Source: Candidatus Micrarchaeum sp.
Lineage (GTDB): Archaea; SpSt-1190; DYHY01
Assembly: GCA_020723935.1 (NCBI GenBank)
Contig: DYHY01000002.1
Coordinates: 32,409-96,408, forward strand
Direction of reading: 5' to 3'
DNA: 64,000 nt
Part shown: positions 50,567-59,572 of the stretch, in pieces
Layout: every line of letters begins with the position of its first letter
How positions within the stretch are numbered: the first letter of the stretch is position 1
Notes under the pieces: model-generated
The model's input: the letters and a program-made list of their open reading frames with translations, nothing else
What the model was told of the DNA's origin: nothing
Database searches by the model: none
Position numbers and translations under genes: made by a program

Positions 50567-51181
50567 ATGCGAAAAGGGAGCAGTGTGACGCGAGAAAGGG
50601 GAAGAGGGGGCTTGAACAGGCTAAGCTGGGACGACGTCTTGCCGCTGGTGCCGCTCATTTCCAGGCCCGAGAGCGCGCTGGACGTCTGGCTGGCATACAC
50701 CGGGAAGGGGGACAGGAAGAGGCTTTCCTACGACCTAGACGGCAGGGCGCCGGAGCTCTATTTCCCGGCGGCCGACGGCAAGTTCGTGGTCGTGAAGCTG
50801 GACCTGCGCGACTACGACGAGTCCGAGCGCGAGGAGCTTGTCGGCGGGCTGCTCGGCCGCGAGCCGAGCAGCTATGCGCAAGTCGCGGCAATGGGCCTCA
50901 CGGCACTCATATCCAAGGTCTCCGACCTGGAGGCCGTGCGGGACTGCCAGCAGATGCCCGACGTGATATGCGACGACGCCGGGGACGCGCTCAGGGAGCT
51001 CTTCCCGAAAGCAACGGCCGAATACGACTGGCATAAGCGCGAGTACGTCTTTTCGGCCGGGGGCGAGCAGAGGGCGGTCCTGATGAACGGGAGCCTCGGG
51101 GAATACGAAGCCGTCCGCGAAATCAAGAGGCGGGAGAAGGAGTCTGTCTACAACGTCCAGATCCTCGGCCTGGGGCCTTAG
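50567..51181 (+). CDS. Hypothetical protein
   Basis: 204 residues, soluble, acidic. Sequences such as LSWDDVLPLVPLISRPESAL, FVVVKLDLRDYDESEREELV and FSAGGEQRAVLMNGSLGEYE suggest a compact alpha/beta domain. No family recognised. The ATG at 50567 sits inside a likely TATA box (CTTAAAT, 50561-50567), so the real start is probably downstream, at a GTG near 50584 or a TTG near 50612. Confidence 0.65.
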   Translation: MRKGSSVTRERGRGGLNRLSWDDVLPLVPLISRPESALDVWLAYTGKGDRKRLSYDLDGRAPELYFPAADGKFVVVKLDLRDYDESEREELVGGLLGREPSSYAQVAAMGLTALISKVSDLEAVRDCQQMPDVICDDAGDALRELFPKATAEYDWHKREYVFSAGGEQRAVLMNGSLGEYEAVREIKRREKESVYNVQILGLGP

Positions 51182-51241
51182 GAAGGCCGTCCGGGGGAGG
51201 GGGAAGTTTTTTAGCGGGGGGCTCCGCGGCCTCCCTGCACA

Positions 51242-51505
51242 ATGGCCCCCCCGTCACTCGAGCAGGAGATAATAGAGTCCACCTTCGGAGACATCCTGCG
51301 GGCGATCTCCCAGGGCAGGACATCGGATGCCAGGGCCCTCGTCCCGAGGATGCGCGAGGCCCTCGATCGGATGGATGCCGGCGCCCTGGACGAGACGACC
51401 GACTGGCTTTCCGAGCAGCTCGCCAGGATAGACGATCCGGACCTCTTCGACAAAACCCTCGAGTTCATGGTCGAGCACGACCTCGCCGAGTCGGAAGCGG
51501 GCTGA
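51242..51505 (+). CDS. Small acidic hypothetical protein
   Basis: 87 residues, all-helical in appearance (EQEIIESTFGDILRAISQGR, DETTDWLSEQLARIDDPDLF), rich in Asp and Glu. No membrane segment or known family. ATG about 30 nt after a TTTTTTAG element. Convergent with the uS10 gene. Confidence 0.6.
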   Translation: MAPPSLEQEIIESTFGDILRAISQGRTSDARALVPRMREALDRMDAGALDETTDWLSEQLARIDDPDLFDKTLEFMVEHDLAESEAG

Positions 51506-51558
51506 AGCGCGAAAAAAGAAGATAATTTTCCGGCAAATGGAGGAGCCGGGCTTTCCGG

Positions 51559-51627
51559 CTTACTTGGTTTCCCGGAGCCCCCCGCCGAGGACTTGACTCG
51601 TTCACTCACTTACTTGGTTTCCCGGAG
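51559..51627. repeat. 19-bp direct repeat: duplicated 3' end of rpsJ
   Basis: CTTACTTGGTTTCCCGGAG occurs at 51609-51627 (last codons LRETK and stop of uS10, read on the minus strand) and again, unchanged, at 51559-51577 just downstream of that stop. The copy again encodes LRETK and stop. Confidence 0.8.
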
Positions 51628-51924
51628 TTCAATCTCGATATTGACCCCTTCCGGGACGTGGAGGCGCATGATCTGGCGCATCGCGCGGTCGTCGACGCCC
51701 AGGTCGACGAGCCGTTTGTGCACGCGCATCTCCCACCTCTCCCAGGTCATCGTGCCCTCTCCGTCCGGCGACTTTAGCGTCGTGATCTTGAGCTTCTTCG
51801 TCGGAAGGGGCACGGGCCCGGAAACCTTGACTCCCGTCTTGAGGGCGATGTCCTTGATCTGGGTGCCTATTCCGTCGAGTACCTTCGGATCGGCTCCAGA
51901 CAGCTTTATTCTCGCCCTCTGCAT
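51610..51924 (-). CDS. rpsJ: Small ribosomal subunit protein uS10
   Basis: 104 residues, normal length for archaea. [20 protein letters not shown] at the start, [20 protein letters not shown] in the middle (the extended loop) and [24 protein letters not shown] near the end are diagnostic. Lies 42 nt after the EF-1A gene in the same direction, the usual archaeal order. Confidence 0.97.
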   Translation of the reverse strand: MQRARIKLSGADPKVLDGIGTQIKDIALKTGVKVSGPVPLPTKKLKITTLKSPDGEGTMTWERWEMRVHKRLVDLGVDDRAMRQIMRLHVPEGVNIEIELRETK

Positions 51925-51966
51925 GTTCTGTTTTTGGTCTCCGGGTTTCCCTGCTTATCCTCAATC

Positions 51967-53238
51967 CTAATCCTTCTTGGGCACGAGGTCAATTACCATC
52001 CCGGCGGCGACCGTCTGGCCCATGTCGCGGATGGCGAATCTGCCGAGCGGCGGGAAGTCCTTGGCCTTTTCCAGGCAGAAGGGCTTGAGCGGCACGCACT
52101 TTATGACCGCGACGTCGCCCGTCTTGATGAAGTCTGGATGCTCCTGCGCGACCTGCCCCGTCTTCGGGTCAATCTTCTTCACTAGCTCGGTCACCGTGCA
52201 GGCTATCTGCGCGGTGTGGGCGTGGAAGACGGGTGTGTATCCCTTGGCGATGACCGTCGGGTGGTTGAGCACGACTATCTGCGCCGTGAACTCGCTCACC
52301 ACCGTGGGCGGATTGTCCGGCGTCCCCGCGACATCGCCGCGGTGTACGTCGTTCTTCCCTATCCCCTTGACGGAGAAGCCGATGTTGTCGCCGGGCCCCG
52401 CCTCGGGCAGCTGCTCGTGGTGCATCTCGATGGACTTCACCTCGCCCTTTATCTCGCTGGGCATGATGATTATCGTCTGGTTGGGCTTGAGGACCCCGGT
52501 CTCGACCCTTCCCACCGGGACGGTGCCGATCCCCGTGATCGTGTAGGCTTCCTGGATGGGCAGCCTCAGGGGCCGATCCCTTGGCTTTTCGGGCGGCGAG
52601 AACATGTCGCACGCATCCAGGAGCGCCGGCCCGTTGTACCACGGGAAGTTGGCGCTCTTCTTGGTCACGTTGTCGCCCTTGAGGCCCGAGATCGGGATGA
52701 ACTTTATCTCCTCGGGCTTGTAGCCAATGGACTTTAGTATCTCGCTCACGGCGGCCTTGGTCTTGTTGAAGGCGTCCTGGGAGTAGTTTTCGCGGTCGAG
52801 CTTGTTCACCGCTATTATGAGCTGCTTTATGCCCAGGGTCCTTGCGAGGAAGATGTGCTCCTTGGTCTGTGCCTGCGGGCCTTCCACCGCCGAGACGACG
52901 AGGACCGCGGCGTCCGCCTGGGAGACGCCCGTGATCATGTTCTTGACGAAATCGCGATGGCCCGGCGCGTCAATGATCGTGTAGTAGTACTTGGACGACT
53001 CGAACTTCCTGTGCGCTAGGTCGATCGTCATGCCGCGCTGGCGCTCCTCCTTGAGGGCGTCCATCACGTACGCGAGCTCGGTCCCTTCCATGCCGAACTC
53101 CTTGGCCTTCTCCTGGAGCTTCTTCATGTCGCCCTCGGAGACTGCCCCCGTTTCGAAGAGTATCCTTCCTACTGTCGTGCTCTTTCCGTGGTCCACGTGC
53201 CCGATAAAGATCAGGTTCATGTGCGGTTTGTTTGCCAT
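51967..53238 (-). CDS. tuf: Elongation factor 1-alpha (aEF-1A)
   Basis: 423 residues. It carries aminoacyl-tRNA to the ribosome as a GTP complex. GTP-binding motifs are [10 protein letters not shown] (P-loop), the switch region [18 protein letters not shown] and NKLD. Domain 2 ([18 protein letters not shown]) and domain 3 ([15 protein letters not shown]) are complete, ending DLVPKKD and a TAG stop, which shows TAG is a true stop in this genome. An AGGTGG lies 7 nt before the ATG; a TTTAAA 40 nt upstream is shared with the divergent VTT gene. Confidence 0.97.
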   Translation of the reverse strand: MANKPHMNLIFIGHVDHGKSTTVGRILFETGAVSEGDMKKLQEKAKEFGMEGTELAYVMDALKEERQRGMTIDLAHRKFESSKYYYTIIDAPGHRDFVKNMITGVSQADAAVLVVSAVEGPQAQTKEHIFLARTLGIKQLIIAVNKLDRENYSQDAFNKTKAAVSEILKSIGYKPEEIKFIPISGLKGDNVTKKSANFPWYNGPALLDACDMFSPPEKPRDRPLRLPIQEAYTITGIGTVPVGRVETGVLKPNQTIIIMPSEIKGEVKSIEMHHEQLPEAGPGDNIGFSVKGIGKNDVHRGDVAGTPDNPPTVVSEFTAQIVVLNHPTVIAKGYTPVFHAHTAQIACTVTELVKKIDPKTGQVAQEHPDFIKTGDVAVIKCVPLKPFCLEKAKDFPPLGRFAIRDMGQTVAAGMVIDLVPKKD

Positions 53239-53277
53239 TTTTCCACCTGTTAGGTTTAGGGGACCCTGCGGGAACCA

Positions 53278-53283
53278 TTTAAA
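53278..53283. promoter_or_regulatory. Symmetric TTTAAA between EF-1A and VTT genes
   Basis: The palindromic element is 40 nt from the EF-1A ATG (minus) and 38 nt from the VTT ATG (plus), equal distances leaving room for short leaders. EF-1A indeed has an AGGTGG ribosome-binding site. Confidence 0.45.
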
Positions 53284-53320
53284 AAGGTTTTCATGAGGTT
53301 TCTGGTGCTAGGAGAGCCGA

Positions 53321-54022
53321 ATGGACGCGAAAAAGACTGCCTTTGCCGTTGTGGGGGTGGCGCTCTACATAGGCATGTTCTTCCTCCTCTACAAGGTATT
53401 CATCGACAAGGCGGCGATACTGGATTTCGCGGAGGACCGGGCGGTACTCGGGCCGACCCTCATAATAGTCCTCCACCTCGTCCAGAGCGTCGTGTTCTTC
53501 CTCCCGGGGAGCACTGTCTCGATAGCGGCCGGATACCTGTTCGGGATGTGGAAGGGCTTCCTCCTTAACCTGATAGGGACCACCGTGGGAACGGCCATCC
53601 TCTTCGTCGTGGCGCGCAGGGCGAGCCGCTTCTTCGGCTATTCCAGGATCGTGACCATGGAGATAGGGTTCCTGAAGGAGATCTTCAGGAAGACCCACTC
53701 GAGGAAGCTTGCGTACATGATAGGGAGGGGGCTGCCGATGGTCCCGGGAGACACCGTCACTGTCTTCGTCGCCTCCTTCACCAAGAACGGCTTCCAGGAA
53801 TACACGATCTTCTCGACCCTGGGCGCGATGCCAAAGCTCCTCCTGGACACATTCACCGGATACGTGATCTTCAAGTACGGGTTCTTCGGATTCCCGACCC
53901 TCGTCACGGTCGCGGCGATCTGCGTCATCCTTGTCGCAGGTTTCATCTGGCAAGCGAGGGAGCAGAAGCGCGAGAAGATGCGCCTCGCAAGGGCTGCGGC
54001 CCGCTGGAAGCGGAAAAAATAG
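53321..54022 (+). CDS. VTT-domain (DedA/TMEM64-like) membrane protein
   Basis: 233 residues with five to six hydrophobic helices. The VTT core is visible: VFFLPGSTVSIAAGYLFGMW, LIGTTVGTAILFVVARRASR, and later GRGLPMVPGDTVTVFVASFT. The family is thought to move or scramble phospholipids. The basic tail (EQKREKMRLARAAARWKRKK) is cytoplasmic. It interrupts the ribosomal/elongation-factor gene run on the opposite strand. Confidence 0.85.
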   Translation: MDAKKTAFAVVGVALYIGMFFLLYKVFIDKAAILDFAEDRAVLGPTLIIVLHLVQSVVFFLPGSTVSIAAGYLFGMWKGFLLNLIGTTVGTAILFVVARRASRFFGYSRIVTMEIGFLKEIFRKTHSRKLAYMIGRGLPMVPGDTVTVFVASFTKNGFQEYTIFSTLGAMPKLLLDTFTGYVIFKYGFFGFPTLVTVAAICVILVAGFIWQAREQKREKMRLARAAARWKRKK

Positions 54023-54049
54023 AAGAGGGGGGAAGGCGGGAAGGAATTC

Positions 54050-56236
54050 CTATTCCTTCGTCTCCTCTTCCTCGACCTTGAGGCCCTTCCTCTTCCTTAT
54101 TTCCGTGACGACCTGCTCGGTGAGGTTCTTGGGGAGCATCTCGAAGCGGCTGTCGACGAGGCTCCAGAAGCCGCGCCCCTGGGTCACCGACCTCAGGTCC
54201 GTCGTGAACCCGAACATTCCCCCGACCGGGACGTCCGCGAGGATCACCGCGCTCCCACTCTCGTCCGTGATCTCGAGGATCTTGCCGCGCCTCGACTGGA
54301 GGAGGGCCGTCGCCGATCCCATCGCCTCGTGCGGGACGTCCACGCGCACCTTCTGTATCGGCTCAAGGAGCCTGGGCTGCGCGCGGTAGAATGACTCCTT
54401 TATCGCGTCGCGCACGGCAGGTATTATCTGCGCCGGGCCCCGATGGATGCCGTCCTCGTGCAGCGTACAGTCCATGAGCTTCACGACAACCGCCTCGCAC
54501 TTCTCCTTGGCAAGCGGCCCCTGGTCGACGACGTTCTTCCATCCTTCCAGGACCGTGTCGATGACCTCGGGGAGGTGCACCTGGCCGCGCGTGAGGTCGA
54601 TGAAGAAGTTGCCTTTGTAGATCTCCACCACCTTCTTCGCGACGTCCTTATCCCATCCGAGCTCCACGAGCTTCTGGACCAGGGCGAGGTCCTTTTGCTT
54701 GATCTTGGTGTCGTAGATGTCGCCGTCCTGGTAGGCCTTGTATATCGCCTCGGGCACGCGGTCCACTATTATGTAGAACTTGTTGTGCTTGTTGGGCGAC
54801 TTGCCCTCCGCCTCGAGGCCCGCTGAGGAGACCGTCTCGCGGTAGACCACGATCGGCTCGGAGACGTTCACCTGGACCTTCCAGTCCCTCTCCAGGCGCG
54901 TCTGCCAGACGTCGAGGTGCAGCTCGCCGAGGCCCGCCCAGAGGTATTCGCCCGTCTCCTCGTCTATGAAGACCTTGAGCGTCGTGTCCTCGCGCGCTAT
55001 CGACTTGAGTGCCTCAATGAGCTTGGGGAGGTCTTGCGGGTTCTTGGGCTCTATCGCCTTTGTCACGACCGGGTCGAACGCGTGCTTTATCGCCTCAAAG
55101 GGCTCGATTATCTCGTTGCAGACCGTCTCCCCGGCGTCGGCGTTCTTCATCCCGACAAGGGCGACGAGGTTCCCGGAGGGGATCGCGTCGACGAGGAGCC
55201 TGAAGGGCCCCTTGTAAATCCCCACCTGCTGGACGACCTCCGTCTGCTTGGCTCCTATGAGGTTGATTGTCTGCCCGGCGCGTATCGTGCCCGAGTAGAG
55301 CCGTACGGCCGAGACCGACCCAGCGTGCGGGTCGCTTATGACCTTCGTGACGACGCCCACCATCGGGCCGCTGGGATCGCACGCTATGAGCGCCTTCCCG
55401 ACGGGGCTCTCGATGTCCCCGTGCCAGATCCTGGGGATGCGGTACTTCTGCGCCGCCACCGGGTCCGGGAGGTGGCGGATGACCATTTGCAGGAACGTCT
55501 GGGTGAGCGGGATCTGCTTGTGGAGGTCGTCTTGCTTGTTCTCCTCTATCGCCTTGATTATCTGGGCGAATCCGATGCCCTTCTCCTTCATGACCTGGAC
55601 GTTTATCGCCCATTTCTGGTATGCGGAGCCGAAGGAGACGCTCCCTTCCTCTATCGAGATGCGCCACATGTTCTTGTACTCGTCGGGCGCGAACTTGTAG
55701 ATTATCTCGTTCACGTTCTGGATGATCTTGATGAACTGCTTCTGCATTATCTCGGGCGTGAGCTTGAGCTCGCGCACGTACCTGTCCACCTTGTTGATGA
55801 AGAGGACGGGCTTTGCGCGCTCCTTGAGCGCCGCGCGCAGGACCGCCTCCGTCTGGGGCATCACGCCCTCGACGGCGTCGCAGAGGACGACCGCGCCGTC
55901 CACGGCCCGAAGGGCCCTCGTGACCTCGCCGCCGAAGTCGACGTGGCCGGGCGTGTCTATGAGGTTGATGAGGTAGTGCTTGTCGCCGTACTCCTGGATC
56001 ATCGACACGTTGGCCGACTTTATCGTTATTCCCCTCTTCTGCTCTATCTCGTCGTAGTCGGTCCAGGTCTGGTTCCCGGCCATCTCGTCGGAGATTATCC
56101 CCGCGCCCGCGAGGAGGTTGTCTGTGCAGGTCGTCTTGCCGTGGTCAACGTGCGCGACGATCCCGATGTTCCTGATGAGCGTGGGCTGAGCCATGAGGAT
56201 CAGCGTTTTTTCCTTGACTTCGGCTTGCGTTGCCAT
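54050..56236 (-). CDS. fusA: Elongation factor 2 (aEF-2)
   Basis: 728 residues, the usual archaeal length. It drives translocation on the ribosome with GTP. Motifs are AHVDHGKTTCTDNLL (P-loop), QKRGITIKSANVSM (switch I region), DTPGHVDFGG and NKVDR. In domain IV LHEDGIHRGPAQIIPAVRDA contains the His that is turned into diphthamide, so the modification pathway is expected. Ends RKRKGLKVEEEETKE with a TAG. TTTAAA lies about 35 nt before the start. Confidence 0.97.
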   Translation of the reverse strand: MATQAEVKEKTLILMAQPTLIRNIGIVAHVDHGKTTCTDNLLAGAGIISDEMAGNQTWTDYDEIEQKRGITIKSANVSMIQEYGDKHYLINLIDTPGHVDFGGEVTRALRAVDGAVVLCDAVEGVMPQTEAVLRAALKERAKPVLFINKVDRYVRELKLTPEIMQKQFIKIIQNVNEIIYKFAPDEYKNMWRISIEEGSVSFGSAYQKWAINVQVMKEKGIGFAQIIKAIEENKQDDLHKQIPLTQTFLQMVIRHLPDPVAAQKYRIPRIWHGDIESPVGKALIACDPSGPMVGVVTKVISDPHAGSVSAVRLYSGTIRAGQTINLIGAKQTEVVQQVGIYKGPFRLLVDAIPSGNLVALVGMKNADAGETVCNEIIEPFEAIKHAFDPVVTKAIEPKNPQDLPKLIEALKSIAREDTTLKVFIDEETGEYLWAGLGELHLDVWQTRLERDWKVQVNVSEPIVVYRETVSSAGLEAEGKSPNKHNKFYIIVDRVPEAIYKAYQDGDIYDTKIKQKDLALVQKLVELGWDKDVAKKVVEIYKGNFFIDLTRGQVHLPEVIDTVLEGWKNVVDQGPLAKEKCEAVVVKLMDCTLHEDGIHRGPAQIIPAVRDAIKESFYRAQPRLLEPIQKVRVDVPHEAMGSATALLQSRRGKILEITDESGSAVILADVPVGGMFGFTTDLRSVTQGRGFWSLVDSRFEMLPKNLTEQVVTEIRKRKGLKVEEEETKE

Positions 56237-56312
56237 TATCCTATCGCAAAGGGGACTCAGAGGGCGGTTTTTAAACCTTCGGGAGCCGTCAAAGGACGCG
56301 TTTTCCGGATGC

Positions 56313-57572
56313 TCAGTACAACTCCCCCAGGGTCCTTTCCATTTCCCTCTCCCGGGCGATTGCGTTCTCTAGGTCTATCCTGAAATAGTGGTCCTGCGCC
56401 GGCCGTTCCAGGTAGAGGGCCATCGCGACGGCGGTCCTCGCGGGATCCTCGGCCTCGCGCAGGGACGGCGAGAGGACGCTCACAATGGTTTCTCGCATCT
56501 CTTGCAAGTTCATGTAGAGTGCCTTCCCGTCCGCCGCGGCCTTTCCCTGGGAAATAAGTATCCCCCTGCTCTTGGGCCGCGCCTTGACCGTCAATTGCGA
56601 GCCCCCCAGTCCCGAGACGAATGCGGCGGTCCCCGCCGCCGAAAGGATGCGGAAATAGTCGCGGGGCGTAGCCCCTTCCGCAAGCCCGATCTCGGCGGAA
56701 AGGACGTATCCGGCCTCCGACCCCTTCCCGTAGACGTCCACGAAGAAGGGGAGGAGGATCGAGGGGTCCGTCAGAGTCGCGAGGCCCTTGCCGCCCGCGT
56801 ACAGGTCCATCGGACGGCCGTCCGAGAAGTGGAACTCCTCGCCAGAGCGCGCGAGCGCTTCGAGGCCCGCCGTGGGACCTATGAACACCGAATAGAGGCC
56901 GGGCCGCCTCCGGCAAGCCTTCGGCGCGGCGGGCGCGCTTTTCGTCGGGAGCGTCCCGACGGAGGCATTCTCGGGGGCCTTATAGGGGACGATCACGCGG
57001 GAGCCAGAATATCTCACGAGCGGGATTACTATCTCCCCGTCCCCTCCGGACACGCCCTGCGCCGAAAGCACCTCGCTTGCGACTATCTCGTAGAGCGCGC
57101 CCACCCCGTTGAGGAGATTCACCGCCTTCTGCCTTTCGACCCGGTCGGAGGGGTCCGAAAGCCTCACGGAGAACTCGGTCGCGACGCGGAAGGATTCCTC
57201 GGCGCGCCTCTCGCCGTCGGGGTATTTGGGCTCTATCACCGAGAATACGCGGCCCAGGTCGGAGAGGCCCTCGTCCCAGGTGTTGAGAGCCTGCGCGATG
57301 GATGCGCCCAGAGTCCCCCCATCGTCCGCAGGCTTCCCAAGGAGAGACTGCCTCGGATATGGGTTGTAGGCTTCCACGCTGAATTCGCCGGACATCGTGA
57401 CTGCCTTCCCGGCGCCGCGGAGGCGCTCGACCTTGAGGCGCGCCGAGGGGAAGAAGTCGGCTGCGGCCGACCTGGGATCTATGTTGTAGACCTCTATCGG
57501 CGAGGCGTCGGGGCGGGCGAAATCGGAATACACCTGCGAGAAGTCCAAGCCTATCGACGCGTTGGCTGCCAA
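56313..57572 (-). CDS. Hypothetical protein, 419 residues
   Basis: The TTG at 57572 is chosen because it begins the well-composed part (MAANASIGLDFSQVYSDFAR) and lies 38 nt from TTTAAA; the frame is open to 57707 but Pro/Arg-rich there. The protein is soluble, mixed alpha/beta (EGATPRDYFRILSAAGTAAF, AVAMALYLERPAQDHYF). No signal peptide, membrane helix or family recognised. It sits between uS7 and EF-2 genes on the same strand. Confidence 0.62.
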   Translation of the reverse strand: MAANASIGLDFSQVYSDFARPDASPIEVYNIDPRSAAADFFPSARLKVERLRGAGKAVTMSGEFSVEAYNPYPRQSLLGKPADDGGTLGASIAQALNTWDEGLSDLGRVFSVIEPKYPDGERRAEESFRVATEFSVRLSDPSDRVERQKAVNLLNGVGALYEIVASEVLSAQGVSGGDGEIVIPLVRYSGSRVIVPYKAPENASVGTLPTKSAPAAPKACRRRPGLYSVFIGPTAGLEALARSGEEFHFSDGRPMDLYAGGKGLATLTDPSILLPFFVDVYGKGSEAGYVLSAEIGLAEGATPRDYFRILSAAGTAAFVSGLGGSQLTVKARPKSRGILISQGKAAADGKALYMNLQEMRETIVSVLSPSLREAEDPARTAVAMALYLERPAQDHYFRIDLENAIAREREMERTLGELY

Positions 57573-57609
57573 GTTCCCCCGTTTCCCAGGGGGATGCGGG
57601 CGTCCCGGC

Positions 57610-57615
57610 TTTAAA
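57610..57615. promoter_or_regulatory. Symmetric TTTAAA between divergent genes
   Basis: TTTAAA is 38 nt from the TTG at 57653 (plus) and 38 nt from the TTG at 57572 (minus), the same equal-distance arrangement as at 53278. Confidence 0.45.
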
Positions 57616-57652
57616 CTGTTTCGCGCCGGAGGGCCTCCCCGGGACAAGTTTT

Positions 57653-59572
57653 TTGAACTGTCCGCGGCCGGGGAGTGCCAGGATTGTGGACGGAAAGGCT
57701 TCCGCATATGCGGCGCTAGCCAAGGTCATCCTCTCCCTCGCGGCGCTCGGCTTCACAGCAAGCCTCGGGGGCGGGCCCCTCCCGGTCGCAGCGGTCGGAG
57801 CGCTGATGCTTGCGCAGTTGCTCGGGCGGGGGCGGGCGAGGCAGGCGGCCCTGTTCGCCCTTTTCGCCGCGACGGCAGTCGCCTTCCTCTTCTCCTCGCC
57901 GGGCGTGCGCGGCGACCAGATCCTGCAGGCGCGCGCCCTCGCGGGCGACCGGATATTCGTGGAAATCTCCGGCAACGCCAGCGGCGGTCCGGGCATCGCA
58001 ATCTCGGCGAGGGCTTTCCCGCGCTCCGCCTTCGCGGCGTTCTCGAGCAGGCCGCTGATATCCGCGGGCCAGCCCGAGGGGCTCTCGGTCATCCTTGCCA
58101 CGTTCTACGCCCTCTTCGGCGCGAAGAGGGTCTTGATTCTGTCAGCCTTGCCGGCCGCGCTCATCGCCGCGATCGTCTTCCTAGCGGCGTCGAGGACCGG
58201 CATTCCCGACGCCGCGTCCGGAGCCCTCGCGGTCTTCTCGGTCTTCAACCCCCTGCTCCTTGACGTGGCCTACAACGAAACGGGGTTCGTCCTCGCCGGA
58301 TTCCTCCTCGCGGCCGCCGTCTTCCTCGCCGTCTTCCGGGAGGAAAGAAAGAAGGCGGGCGGCGGAAAGCCGCGGAAGGAAGGCTGGGTGAGCCCGCTTG
58401 CCGGCGCCTTCCTCGGGGCCCTCGTCGGAGTCAGGCATGAGCTTGCGATCGTCGTCCCGTTCGTCGCGCTCGCCTCGCGGGGGAAGAACAAGGCGCAGCT
58501 CCTCGCCGCATTCATGGTCTTCGCGCTCCCCTGGACCGCCTGGCACTCCGCGGTCCTCGGCAATCCCCTGGCAAGCGAGGTCCAGTCCTACGCGCCGCCC
58601 GACCCTTTCTACAGGCACTGCCTCGGCCCCCTCTGCTTCAGGTTCAACGGCCTCCTGAACTTCCAGGAGGAGGGGATAGTCAGGACGCCCGGGTACGGAT
58701 ATCCCGTGTTCGTCCTCCTGCCCCTCGCGCTGCTCGCCTCCTTCGGGGTCCTCCTCGCCGCCCTCTCGGCAGCGGGCGCGGCGGTCTTCGTCCTTTTCCT
58801 CCTCCCGATGGAGAACTGGGAGGCACACAAGACGGGGCTCCTCTACCCGCTCGTCCCCGCCGTGGCGATTGTCTGCGCGGCGGGGATCGGGGCGCTCGCG
58901 GAGGGCAGGCGGGCGGCGATCTTCGCCTTCCTCGCCGCCTGCGCCATCTCCTACCTCCTGGTCCTGGGCGTCTTGGCCCTCCCGCGCTTCCCGGAGGATC
59001 CGAGATGGCACGAAAGGTTCCCCAGGGCGCAGAGCGCGCGGATCTCGGGTATGGAGAAGAACCTGGGTCCCGCCTCCGTCTGGCCCCTTCCCATGAGGGC
59101 GCATTTCATCGAGAAGGCTCCTGCCGTCCTCGAGACGGGCGCGCGGGAGGAAGCCGGCGCGCCCCCCTCTCCGCACGGCCCGGGCAATGGCGCAGTGGCT
59201 CCGGAGCTCGCCGGGCCGTGCGGGGGACTGTCATACCGGGGGACGGCCTTGGACGCGCGCCGCTCCCTCTTCCTCACCGAAAGGCTGGCGTATTATTGGG
59301 AGATTGCGCATTGCCTGCCGCTCCTTGATGCTGAGGCCGTCGGCGTCTACGCGGCGCCGGGCTTCAGGGAAGCCCTTGAGGGGTCCGACCTCTACGCGCT
59401 CCTGCCGGCCGTCAAGGGGGAGGACCCGGTCTTCATACGCGGCCTGGCGGAGAAGATCCCATCCTACAACGAGACGCAGTTGGGGACGCTGGGCCTTCCC
59501 GACGGAACCCAGATACCGGTCGTCAGGATAGGGAAGCCTTCGCGGATCGCTTCTTCGGCAGCGCTTCCATGA
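57653..59572 (+). CDS. Polytopic membrane protein, possible lipid-linked-sugar glycosyltransferase (GT-C type)
   Basis: 639 residues from a TTG (an in-frame GTG at 57686 is an alternative). About 12 membrane helices fill residues 15-450, with a charged loop after helix 1-3 (GDQILQARALAGDRIFVEIS) and others such as VGVRHELAIVVPF. The last 180 residues are outside or soluble. The layout of many helices plus a long C-terminal soluble domain is that of GT-C enzymes (ArnT/PMT/GT39-like), but the diagnostic acidic motif in the first loop is not clear. The 3' end overlaps the convergent aminotransferase gene by 50 nt. Confidence 0.6.
   Translation: MNCPRPGSARIVDGKASAYAALAKVILSLAALGFTASLGGGPLPVAAVGALMLAQLLGRGRARQAALFALFAATAVAFLFSSPGVRGDQILQARALAGDRIFVEISGNASGGPGIAISARAFPRSAFAAFSSRPLISAGQPEGLSVILATFYALFGAKRVLILSALPAALIAAIVFLAASRTGIPDAASGALAVFSVFNPLLLDVAYNETGFVLAGFLLAAAVFLAVFREERKKAGGGKPRKEGWVSPLAGAFLGALVGVRHELAIVVPFVALASRGKNKAQLLAAFMVFALPWTAWHSAVLGNPLASEVQSYAPPDPFYRHCLGPLCFRFNGLLNFQEEGIVRTPGYGYPVFVLLPLALLASFGVLLAALSAAGAAVFVLFLLPMENWEAHKTGLLYPLVPAVAIVCAAGIGALAEGRRAAIFAFLAACAISYLLVLGVLALPRFPEDPRWHERFPRAQSARISGMEKNLGPASVWPLPMRAHFIEKAPAVLETGAREEAGAPPSPHGPGNGAVAPELAGPCGGLSYRGTALDARRSLFLTERLAYYWEIAHCLPLLDAEAVGVYAAPGFREALEGSDLYALLPAVKGEDPVFIRGLAEKIPSYNETQLGTLGLPDGTQIPVVRIGKPSRIASSAALP

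Noticed and set aside
54917-56383. 488-residue plus-strand open frame opposite EF-2
   Set aside because: Antisense of a strongly conserved gene; low-complexity Val/Leu/Asp/Arg composition.
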